In this document: in pieces, positions 11,832 to 22,213 of the stretch
How the letters are laid out: the number at the start of each line of letters is the position of its first letter
Position numbering within the stretch: the first letter of the stretch is position 1
Assembly (NCBI GenBank): GCA_037176885.1
Contig: JAWWNJ010000153.1
Location: 62,001-126,000 of the forward strand
Reading direction: 5' to 3'
From: Favolaschia claudopus
Taxonomy: Eukaryota; Basidiomycota; Agaricomycetes; Agaricales; Mycenaceae
DNA: 64,000 nucleotides
Notes under the pieces: generated by a model
The model's input: the letters and a program-made list of their open reading frames with translations, nothing else
What the model was told of the DNA's origin: nothing
Database searches by the model: none
Position numbers and translations under genes: made by a program

Positions 11832-13159
11832 TCTCCCTGGATCCGTCTCCTGATTCCGGCAGTGTGTATCTTCTTTTGGCATGCACTTCCCTGTCGTTAT
11901 AGCCTCCTGTTAGCTCGGCAAGTGATTATTGGAGTGGGTGCCAGGTGCGGTGTTGGTAGTCGGTGTTCTCCGAGTCTGATGGGTAGAATGTGTTCACTTG
12001 ACTCGTGTTCAATGATATATTGCCCCCTATAATGCTATGTATACTGACACAAGTCCGCCTGATGATGAGTCGATGAACGGGGTCGTGTTGTATGACTCGG
12101 ACTCCTGCTAGTCTGGGTCTGAGTGGACTGGTGGGTAGAGCACTCCGAATGTGTTCGACAGGGTCAGACTGTGTTGATTGCTTGCTATTCTACTTCTTGA
12201 TGTCTTGTTGACGATTGCCTTGTACACTTGAGTACGTCCTCCTGTTGACTCGGTGCCCCGCAATTTCCTTTACGTTCTAGCGGGCAGCTGTGAGCGGCTA
12301 GTTCGCCAACGTCTTGCTGGTTTCCGTTGCTAACCTGTGCATTGCCTTGCTGGATTGCTTGGTCCACGGTTTCCTTTCCGAAGCTGCCGAAAAAATTTTA
12401 TATTCTGGTGAATTCCGTCGGGGGAGTGGGACCACTAACCTTAACGTCTGTGTTGTAGTGTTGTCGCAAACCTTAACGTCCGTGCTTGGGGGTTGCCTTG
12501 TGTATTCCGTATGGCTTCGAACGCAGTGTTTGACCAAGTAGTAAATGTCAGGTGACCTGCGACTCGATCGCTGACGACACTATCTTATAGCCCCGCTCAA
12601 ACGCTTCAATTCGAGCCTATACCCAAGGCAATTGGTGCTCAATTGACTGAGCTGTCGCAGTTTCGCTTTTCGCCTTACGGTTTCCCTCCAAGTCAATATA
12701 GCATGTCAACGAGACCTGTTCGGGTGTTTGCGGTGATACTAGGCTGATTCCCAGGCTATTTGGGACCCTTTTGGTTTCCACCATTTTTTCCCGATGGCTT
12801 GAGTCGGCTGCTCAATCGCATTTCTTATAAGCGTTGGCTCTGGCTTATAATTTTTTTGGGCAGAGACTCGCAATTCTTATAAGGCCTCGCTGTTGACTAT
12901 AAGAGTCGGTTTGTTTTGTCGTCGTTCCTTTTAGTCAGTGGTGAGTGCTTATAATTATTTTGAGTCAAGCAGACGATTGCGGTATGTTGATTCGATTGGG
13001 CTGGATTCCAGTCCTTGGGGTGAATTCCGGTGGTTTCATGGGGTGAATCACGATCTTGGGCTGAATTCCCTCCCACGGTGTCAACCTTGGGCTGAATTCC
13101 GCTGTTTCAGGACCCTCTTTCACGGAATCCGTCGACGGATTCCCGGGGAAGATAGCTAG
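11832..13159 (+). mobile_element. Array unit, full length (1,328 nt)
   Basis: It begins TCTCCCTGGATCC, giving a TC...CTAG element. Boxes are of the GGGCTGAATTCC type. A perfect palindrome GGAATCCGTCGACGGATTCC lies at 13124-13143 and CTAG at 13156-13159. It is almost identical to 13982-15309. Confidence 0.75.
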
Positions 13160-13981
13160 TGTCTCTACCCGTTGAAGTCGATATCCCTAAACCTTGTCAG
13201 GACATCAGAGACCTGTGATCCGTGGTTTTGAAGGCCTGTCAGTGAGACGTATTCAATTGATGCAGTGCACTTGTCTCTGCACGCAAATGACCGTATATAT
13301 TCAACGCGTCCCAGTACTTGAGTCCCTTGATGCGGTGCGATAAGGCCGATCATGGCAGACCCTTGTAGCTCTAATCAAACGCTTCAATTCGAGCCTATAC
13401 CCAAGGCAATCGGTGCACAATTGACTGTGCTATCAGAGTTTCGGTTTCCGCCCTACGGTTTCCGTTCGAAGCCATATAGCACGTCAACGAGACCTGTCAG
13501 GCCATTCGCGGTGACACTACCATGGTTTGTAAGCCATTTGGGACATATTTGGTTCCAGCAATATTTTCCGCACTGTCCAACTGGTGACTATAATAATGAT
13601 TTTAGCTGGCATTTATTATAAGGGCTGGTGAGCCGTTATAATAATTTCGTTTGGGCAATTCGGTCGGCTGGGAGAGTTCCCTTTGAGTTGGATTTATTAT
13701 AAGGGTTGACTTTGGGCTATAAGAGTTGAGTTTCGTTTCCTTTCTTTTAGTCGGGTGCGGCTTGTTATAAGAATTGCGCATTTGTTCCTACTCCGAAGAT
13801 TCTGGGAGGATTTGTGTTGGGCCTAATTCCAGCTGTTGGGCGTAATTCCCTGCATTCTGGAGGCGTTTTTCATGTGTTGGGCCTAATTCCCTCCCACGCT
13901 GTCGTTGTTGGGCGTAATTCCACTCGTTTCGAGACCCCTTGGCAAGGAATTAGGGGCCTAATTCCCGGGGAAGATAGCTAG
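13160..13981 (+). mobile_element. Array unit, 5'-truncated (822 nt)
   Basis: It begins at TGTCTCTACCCGTTGAAG, mid-body in full units. Palindrome at 13946-13965, CTAG at 13978-13981. It holds the same module type as 11116-11831 but with 106 more nt at its 5' end. Confidence 0.7.
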
Positions 13982-15309
13982 TCTCCCTGGATCCGTCTCC
14001 TGATTCCGGCAGTGTGTATCTTCTTTTGGCATGCACTTCCCTGTCGTTATAGCCTCCTGTTAGCTCGGCAAGTGATTATTGGAGTGGGTGCCAGGTGCGG
14101 TGTTGGTAGTCGGTGTTCTCCGAGTCTGATGGGTAGAATGTGTTCACTTGACTCGTGTTCAATGATATATTGCCCCCTATAATGCTATGTATACTGACAC
14201 AAGTCCGCCTGATGATGAGTCGATGAACGGGGTCGTGTTGTATGACTCGGACTCCTGCTAGTCTGGGTCTGAGTGGACTGGTGGGTAGAGCACTCCGAAT
14301 GTGTTCGACAGGGTCAGACTGTGTTGATTGCTTGCTATTCTACTTCTTGATGTCTTGTTGACGATTGCCTTGTACACTTGAGTACGTCCTCCTGTTGACT
14401 CGGTGCCCCGCAATTTCCTTTACGTTCTAGCGGGCAGCTGTGAGCGGCTAGTTCGCCAACGTCTTGCTGGTTTCCGTTGCTAACCTGTGCATTGCCTTGC
14501 TGGATTGCTTGGTCCACGGTTTCCTTTCCGAAGCTGCCGAAAAAATTTTGTATTCTGGTGAATTCCGTCGGGGGAGTGGGACCACTAACCTTAACGTCTG
14601 TGTTGTAGTGTTGTCGCAAACCTTAACGTCCGTGCTTGGGGGTTGCCTTGTGTATTCCGTATGGCTTCGAACGCAGTGTTTGACCAAGTAGTAAATGTCA
14701 GGTGACCTGCGACTCGATCGCTGACGACACTATCTTATAGCCCCGCTCAAACGCTTCAATTCGAGCCTATACCCAAGGCAATTGGTGCTCAATTGACTGA
14801 GCTGTCGCAGTTTCGCTTTTCGCCTTACGGTTTCCCTCCAAGTCAATATAGCATGTCAACGAGACCTGTTCGGGTGTTTGCGGTGATACTAGGCTGATTC
14901 CCAGGCTATTTGGGACCCTTTTGGTTTCCACCATTTTTTCCCGATGGCTTGAGTCGGCTGCTCAATCGCATTTCTTATAAGCGTTGGCTCTGGCTTATAA
15001 TTTTTTTGGGCAGAGACTCGCAATTCTTATAAGGCCTCGCTGTTGACTATAAGAGTCGGTTTGTTTTGTCGTCGTTCCTTTTAGTCAGTGGTGAGTGCTT
15101 ATAATTATTTTGAGTCAAGCAGACGATTGCGGTATGTTGATTCGATTGGGCTGGATTCCAGTCCTTGGGGTGAATTCCGGTGGTTTCATGGGGTGAATCA
15201 CGATCTTGGGCTGAATTCCCTCCCACGGTGTCAACCTTGGGCTGAATTCCGCTGTTTCAGGACCCTCTTTCACGGAATCCGTCGACGGATTCCCGGGGAA
15301 GATAGCTAG
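13982..15309 (+). mobile_element. Array unit, full length (1,328 nt)
   Basis: It repeats 11832-13159 at an offset of 2,150 nt. I noticed one difference in the A/T-rich AATTTT(A/G)TATTCTGG stretch. Palindrome at 15274-15293, CTAG at 15306-15309. Confidence 0.75.
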
Positions 15310-15925
15310 TGTTTGACCGAGTCGTGAATGTCAGGTGACCTGCGACTCGATCGCTGATGATGTCATCTTATAGCCCTGCTCAAACGCTTCAATTCGAGCC
15401 CATACCCAAGCCAATCGGTGCTCAATTGATTGTCGTAGTCAGAATCCGGTCCAAGCTGTACGGTTTCCCTCCAAGTCAATATAGCAAGTCAACGAGACCT
15501 GATCGGGCATTTGCGGTGACACTAGGCTGATTTGTAGGCTATTTGGCACCCTTTTGGTCTCCACCATTTTTTCCCGATTGCTCAGCAGGCCTTGACGGTG
15601 GCTGATTTAATTGCATTTCTTATAAGCCTTGGCTCTGGCTTATAATTTTTTTGGGCAGTGAGTCGCAATTCTTATAAGGCCTTGCTGGTGACTATAAGAT
15701 TCTGTTTTCGTTTTTTGCCTTGGGGGGGTCAGATTGCTTGCCCCTCCCGATTCCACGTGCCCCTCCGAATTCCACCAAGTCAGTCGGATTAGGAGGTGTT
15801 TGAATTGGTGCCCCTCCGAATTCCCTCCCACGCTGCCAGTGCCCACCCGAATTCCAGCGAATCCCCGCACTTTTGGGGACCTTTTGCAAGGAATGCGGCA
15901 CCGCATTCTCGGGTAAGATAGCTAG
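15310..15925 (+). mobile_element. Array unit, 5'-truncated (616 nt)
   Basis: It begins at TGTTTGACCGAGTCGTGAATG, mid-body elsewhere (compare 12527). Boxes read GCCCCTCCGAATTCC. The palindrome GGAATGCGGCACCGCATTC lies at 15890-15908 and CTAG at 15922-15925. This subtype is seen once in the window. Confidence 0.7.
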
Positions 15926-16538
15926 TGCTGTTCAAACGCTTCAATTCGAGCCTATACCCAAGACAATCGGTAGAGAATTGAGTGTGCTATCAGAGTTTCG
16001 GTTTTCGCCCTACGGTTTCCGTTCCAGGCCATATAGCAAGTCAACGAGACCTGTCAGGGCATTCGCGGTGACACTACCATGGTTTGTAAGCCATTTGGGA
16101 CATATTTGGTTCCAGCAATATTTTCCGCACTGTCCAACCGGTGACTATAATAATGATTTTAGCTGGCATTTATTATAAGGGCTGGTGAGCCGTTATAATA
16201 ATTTCGTTTGGGCAATTCGGTCGGCTGGGAGAGTTCCCTTTGAGTTGGATTTATTATAAGGGTTGACTTTGGGCTATAAGAGTTGAGTTTCGTTTCGTTT
16301 CTTTTAGTCGGGTGCGGCTTGTTATAAGAATTGCGCATTTGTTCCTACTCCGAAGATTCTGGGAGGATTTGTGTTGGGCCTAATTCCAGCTGTTGGGCGT
16401 AATTCCCTGCATTCTGGAGGCGTTTTTCATGTGTTGGGCCTAATTCCCTCCCACGCTGTCGTTGTTGGGCGTAATTCCACTCGTTTCGAGACACCTTGGC
16501 AAGGAATTAGGGGCCTAATTCCCGGGGAAGATAGCTAG
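15926..16538 (+). mobile_element. Array unit, 5'-truncated (613 nt)
   Basis: It begins at TGCTGTTCAAACGCTTCAATT. Boxes are of the GGGCCTAATTCC type, the palindrome is at 16503-16522 and CTAG at 16535-16538. Confidence 0.7.
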
Positions 16539-16896
16539 AGTCGGCTGCTCAATCGCATTTCTTATAAGCGTTGGCTCTGGCTTATAATTTTTTTGGGCAG
16601 TGACTCGCAATTCTTATAAGGCCTCGCTGTTGACTATAAGAGTCGGTTTGTTTTGTCGTCGTTCCTTTTAGTCAGTGGTGAGTGCTTATAATTATTTTGA
16701 GTCAAGCAGACGATTGCGGTATGTTAATTCGATTGGGCTGGATTCCGGTCCTTGGGGTGAATTCCGGTGGTTTCAGGGGGTGAATCACGATCTTGGGCTG
16801 AATTCCCTCCCACGGTGTCAACCTTGGGCTGAATTCCGCTGTTTCAGGACCCTCTTTCACGGAATCCGTCAACGGATTCCCGGGGAAGATAGCTAA
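16539..16896 (+). mobile_element. Array unit, 5'-truncated (358 nt), ends CTAA
   Basis: It begins AGTCGGCTGCTCAATCGC, equal to internal sequence near 12802. Boxes are of the GGGCTGAATTCC type, the palindrome at 16861-16880 has a GTCAAC centre, and the end is CTAA at 16893-16896, still fitting CTRR. Confidence 0.7.
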
Positions 16897-18318
16897 GTCT
16901 TGCTACATCCGCCTCCGCATTCCAAGCAATATCACCAAGGCTTTGCTCCATTACAATGCATTGACTCGGACCCTTGGTATATGGGCTCAACGGTGTTCAC
17001 TTGCCTGGCTGAACACAGTCTCCTATTGTATTGACTCAATTGAACACTATAAGGCTGTGGTCGTATTGGGTACTATTCTGGCCTTATAATAATGGTTGAC
17101 CTTCACTGAATGTCTGTACTGTTTGAAGTGTCGTATTCAGGCTCTGTGGTCTCTGGCCTTATAATGGTTGGTCGCTAGTTGGGTACGACTCCTCCCTCAC
17201 TCCGATGACCTGGGTTTCCTTTACGTTCTAGCGGGCAGCTGTGAGCGGCTAGTTCGCCGATGTCTTGCTGCTTTCCGTTGTTAACCCGTACACTGCCTTG
17301 CTGGATTGTGTGCTCTTCGATTTCCTTTCCGAAGCTGCCGAAAAAATTTTGGATTTTGGTGGATTCCGTCGGGGGAGTGGGGTCGCTAACCTTAACGTCC
17401 GTGCTGTTGGGTTGTCGCCAACCTTAACGTCTCTGCTCTGGTGTTGCCTTGCTGGATTCCGTGTTTGTTCGATTGCAGTGTTCGATGCTTGTCCACTCTA
17501 CGCAGTGTCTGTACCCGTGAAAGTCGATATCCCTAAACCTTGCCAGGGCACCAGAGACTCGTAATGCGTGGTTTTGAAGGCCTAGCAGTCAGACGTATTC
17601 AATTGATCAAGTGTCTGAACGCAAATGGCCGTATATATTCAACGCGTCCCAGTACTTGAGTACCTCAACCCGGTTCGGTGGAGCCAATGATAGTCCACCC
17701 TTCTAGCCCCATTCAAACGCTTCAATTCGAGCCTAGACCCAAGGCAATCGGTAGAGAATTGACTGCGCTATCAGAGTTTCGGTTTTCGCCCTACGGTTTC
17801 CGTTTGAGGCCATATAGCAAGTCAACGAGACCTGTCAGGGCATTCGCGGTGACACTACCATGGTTTGTAAGCCATTTGGGACATATTTGGTTCCAGCAAT
17901 ATTTTCCGCACTGTCCAACCGGTGACTATAATAATGACTTTAGTTGGCATTTATTATAAGGGCTCGTGTGCCGTTATAAGAATTCGTTTGAGCAATTGGG
18001 TTGGCTGAGAGGGTTTCCTTTGAGTTGCGTTTATTATAAGCCCTTGCTTTGGGCTATAAGAGTCGAGTTTCGTTTCGTTTCTTTTAGTCGGGTGCGACTT
18101 GTTATAAGTATTGCGCATTTGTTCCTACTCCGAAGATTATGGGAGGATTCGTGTTGGGCCTAATTCCAGCTGTTGGGCCTGATTCCCTAGATTCTGGAGG
18201 CGTTTTTCATGTGTTGGGCCTAATTCCCTCCCACGCTGTCGTTGTTGGGCGTAATTCCACTCGTTTGAGGACCCCTTTGCAAGGAATTAGGCCCCTAATT
18301 CCCGGGGAAGATAGCTAG
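16897..18318 (+). mobile_element. Array unit, full length (1,422 nt)
   Basis: It begins GTCTTGCTACATCCGCC and carries the whole body. Boxes are GGGCCTAATTCC and GGGCCTGATTCC, the palindrome GGAATTAGGCCCCTAATTCC is at 18283-18302 and CTAG at 18315-18318. Its length equals that of the unit at 22214-23635. Confidence 0.75.
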
Positions 18319-19030
18319 ATCAAGTGTCTGAACGCAAATGGCCGTATATATTCAACGCGTCCCAGTACTTGAGTACCTCAACCCGGTTCGGTGGAGCCAA
18401 TGATAGTCCACCCTTCTAGCCCCATTCAAACGCTTCAATTCGAGCCTAGACCCAAGGCAATCGGTAGAGAATTGACTGCGCTATCAGAGTTTCGGTTTTC
18501 GCCCTACGGTTTCCGTTTGAGGCCATATAGCAAGTCAACGAGACCTGTCAGGGCATTCGCGGTGACACTACCATGGTTTGTAAGCCATTTGGGACATATT
18601 TGGTTCCAGCAATATTTTCCGCACTGTCCAACCGGTGACTATAATAATGACTTTAGTTGGCATTTATTATAAGGGCTCGTGTGCCGTTATAAGAATTCGT
18701 TTGAGCAATTGGGTTGGCTGAGAGGGTTTCCTTTGAGTTGCGTTTATTATAAGCCCTTGCTTTGGGCTATAAGAGTCGAGTTTCGTTTCGTTTCTTTTAG
18801 TCGGGTGCGACTTGTTATAAGTATTGCGCATTTGTTCCTACTCCGAAGATTATGGAGGATTCGTGTTGGGCCTAATTCCAGCTGTTGGGCCTGATTCCCT
18901 AGATTCTGGAGGCGTTTTTCATGTGTTGGGCCTAATTCCCTCCCACGCTGTCGTTGTTGGGCGTAATTCCACTCGTTTGAGGACCCCTTTGCAAGGAATT
19001 AGGCCCCTAATTCCCGGGGAAGATAGCTAG
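18319..19030 (+). mobile_element. Array unit, exact tandem copy of the last 713 nt of the previous unit
   Basis: It starts directly after the CTAG at 18318 and repeats 17606-18318, with one G missing near 18853. Palindrome at 18995-19014, CTAG at 19027-19030. Confidence 0.75.
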
Positions 19031-20382
19031 TCTCCCTGGATCCGTCTCCTGATTCCGGCAGTTTGTATCTTCTTTTGGCACGCACCTCCATGTCATTATA
19101 GCCTCCTGTTAGATTGGCAAGTGATTATCGGAGTGGGTGCCAGATGCGGTGTTGGTAGTCGGTGTTCTCCGAGTCTGATACGTAGAATGTGTTCACTTGA
19201 CTCTTTCAATGATATATTGCCCACTATAATGCTCTGTATACTGCCACAACTCCGTCTGATGATGAGTCGATGAACGGGGTGGTGTTGTATGACTCGGACT
19301 CCTGCTTGTCTGGGTCTGAGTGGACTGGTGGGTAGAGCACTCTGAACGTGCCTGTTGCTGTTGTTGCAAGGGATGATACTCACTAGGCAGCCTGGGTTGA
19401 TTGCCTGCTATCTTACTTCTTGATGCATGGTTGACTGTTGCCATGTACACTTGAGTACGTCCTTCTGTTCACTCGGTGCCCCGTGATTTCCTTTACGAAG
19501 GCGGGGAGGTTTGAGTGGCTAGTTCGCCAATGTCTTGCTGGATTCCGTTGCTAACCCGTGCATTGCCCTGCTGGATTGCTTGGTCCGCGGTTTCCTTTCC
19601 GAAGCTGCCGAAAAAATTTTATATTCTGGTGAATTCCGTCGGGGGAGTGGGACCACTAACCTTAACGTCCGTGTTGTGGTGTTGTCGCAAACCTTAACGT
19701 CCGTGCTTGGGGGGTTGCCTTGTGCATTCCGTATGGCTTGGATCGCAGTGTTTGGCCAAGTCGGGAATGTCAGGTGACCTGCGACTCGATCGATGATGAC
19801 AATATCTTATAGCCCTGCTCAAACGCTTCAATTCGAGCCTATACCCAAGCCAATCGGTGCTCAATTGATCGCCGTAGTCAGGATTCGGTCCAAGCTGTAC
19901 AGTTTCCATCCAAGTCAATATAGCACGTCAACGAGACCCGTTCGGGCATTTGCGGTGACACTAGGCTGATTCCCAGGCTATTTGGCACCCTTTTGGTTTC
20001 CACCATTTTTTCCCGATGGCTTGAGTCGGCTGTTCAATCACATTTCTTATAAGCCTTGGCTCTGGCTTATAATTTTTTTTGGCAGTGAGTCGCAATTCTT
20101 ATAAGGCCCTTGCTGTTGAGTATAAGAGTCGGTTTGTTTTGTCGTCGTTCCTTTTAGTCAGTGGTGAGTGCTTATAATTATTTTGAGTCAAGCAGACCAT
20201 TGCGGTGTGTTGATTCGATTGGGCTGGATTCCAGGTCTTGGGGTGAATTCCAGTGGTTTCAGAGGGTGAATCACAATCTTGGGCTGAATTCCCTCCCACG
20301 GTGTCGACCTTGGGCTGAATTCCCTCGTTCCAGGAGCCTCTTTCACGGAATCCGTCGACGGATTCCCCATTACCGTAGCTAG
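19031..20382 (+). mobile_element. Array unit, full length (1,352 nt)
   Basis: It begins TCTCCCTGGATCCG. Boxes are of the GGGCTGAATTCC type, the palindrome is at 20347-20366, and CTAG at 20379-20382 follows the alternative linker CCATTACCGTAG. Confidence 0.7.
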
Positions 20383-20743
20383 GGCTCGTGTGCCGTTATA
20401 AGAATTCGTTTGAGCAATTGGGTTGGCTGAGAGGGTTTCCTTTGAGTTGCTTTTATTATAAGGCCTTGCTTTGGGCTATAAGAGTTGAGTGTGTTTCGTT
20501 CGTTTCTTATAGTCGGTTGCCAGTTGTTATAAGTATTGCGCATTTGTTCCTAGTCCGAAATTTTTGGGCCAATTCGCGTTGCTCCTGATTCCAGCTGTTG
20601 CTCCTAATTCCCTAGATTCTGGAGGTGTTTTCCATGTGTTGCCCCTAATTCCCTCCCACGCTGTCGTTGTTGCTCGTAATTCCACTGGTTTGAGGACCCT
20701 TTGGCAGGGAATTAGGCCCCTAATTCCCGGGGAAGATAGCTAG
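20383..20743 (+). mobile_element. Array unit, 361-nt 3' copy
   Basis: It equals 23275-23635 (offset 2,892). It starts directly after a CTAG and ends at CTAG 20740-20743, with its palindrome at 20708-20727. Boxes read TTGCTCCTAATTCC. Confidence 0.7.
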
Positions 20744-20786
20744 ATTAATAGGAATTCGGTGCCAAATTCCCGGTTACCGTAGCCAG
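20744..20786 (+). mobile_element. 43-nt minimal unit: palindrome plus linker only
   Basis: Between two termini lie only ATTAATA, an imperfect palindrome at 20751-20770 (GGAATTCGG...CCAAATTCC) and the linker CGGTTACCGTAG, ending CCAG at 20783-20786. It looks like the smallest 3' fragment of this family. Confidence 0.5.
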
Positions 20787-22213
20787 AACATATCCAAGTC
20801 TTTGCACTACTTGAGGCCTTTGACCGTGTTCGATTGTGCTGCCTATATCCCACCCTTATAGGCCTATTCCATCGCTTCAAATCAAGCCTACAACCATGGT
20901 AATCGGTACCCAACTGCCAAAGACATTGTCATTCCGGTTGGAATGTTGAATGACCGATCTGCATATATGTCGCTGTTGAGACCTATCCGTTGATGGTTGG
21001 AGACTCAAACACAGCCTTTGAAAGCCAGTAGTTGTACCCGCTATCAGACATCTCTGTTCCTTATAGCTGCTCAGACGGATATACCTGCGGTGATACAAGT
21101 CGGCTTGATGCGGGGTCGTTTTGTAGAAATCGAAACTGCAAGCCAAGCTGCTGCTACCGTGGTCTGGTGGGTAGAGCACTCCGAATGTGTTCGACAGGGT
21201 CAGACTGCGTTGATTGCTTGCTATCTTACTTCTTGATCTATTGTTGACCATTGCCTTGTACACATGAGTACGTGCTTCCGTTGACTTGGTCCCCCGCGGT
21301 TTCCTTTACGTTCTAGCGGGCAGCTATGAGCGGCTAGTTCGCCAACGTCTTGCTGGATTGCGTCATCTAACCCGTGCATTGCCTTGCTGGATTGCTTGGT
21401 CCGCGGTTTCCTTTCCGAAGCTGCCGAAAAAATTTTGGATTTTGGTGGATTCCGTCGGGGGAGTGGGACCACTAACCTTACCGTCTGTGTTGCGTGGTTG
21501 TCCCAAACCTTAACATCCGTGCTTTGGTGTTGCCTTGTGCATTCCGTACAGCTTTCGATCGCAGTGTTTGACCAAGTCAGGACCATTACGTGTGGTTCGC
21601 ATTGACCACTGATGACACTATCTTATAGCCCTGCTCAAACGCTTCGATTCGAGCCTATACCCAAGCCAATCGGTGCTCAATTGATTGTCGTAGTCAGGAT
21701 TTGGTCCAAGCCGTACGGTTTCCCTCCAAGTCAATATAGCACGTCAACGAGACCTGTTCAGGCATTTGCGGTGACACTAGGCTGATTCCCAGGCTATTTG
21801 CCACCCTTTTGGTCTCCACCACTTTTTCCCGATGGCTTACCGGACACCAGAGTCAGCTGTTTAATCGCATTTCTTATAAGCCTTGGCTCTGGCTTATAAT
21901 TTTTTTTGGGCAGTGAGTCGCAATTCTTATAAGGCCTTGCTGGTGACTATAAGATTCTGTTGTCCTTTTTGATTTCTTATAGGGTGCTGTGTTCGACTAT
22001 ATTTATTGTGCGTTTGTCTCTATCCTGAAAATTCTGGGAGAATTCGAGTTGCCCCCGATTCCAGCTGTTGCCCCCTATTCCCTAGATTCTGGAGGCGTTT
22101 TACATGTGTTGCCCCCTATTCCCTCCCACGCTGTCGTTGTTGCCCCGAATTCCCCTCGTTTGGGGACCCTTTGGCAAGGAATTGGGTGCCCAATTCCCCG
22201 TTACCGTAGCTAG
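20787..22213 (+). mobile_element. Array unit, about full length (1,427 nt)
   Basis: The first part (20787-21150) is diverged from other units but keeps a CTTCAAATCAAGCCTACAACC version of the body block. It then follows the standard body. Boxes are of the TTGCCCC(C)TATTCC type, the palindrome GGAATTGGGTGCCCAATTCC is at 22178-22197 and CTAG at 22210-22213. Confidence 0.65.

Larger units (their letters stand above)
11116..15309 (+). repeat. Tandem duplication, period 2,150 nt
   Basis: 11116-13159 and 13266-15309 are near-identical 2.04-kb copies, each holding a GGGCCTAATTCC-type end and a GGGCTGAATTCC-type end. The first copy begins exactly after a CTAG and both end at CTAG. They are separated by 106 nt that belong to the second copy's own body. 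Confidence 0.75.
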
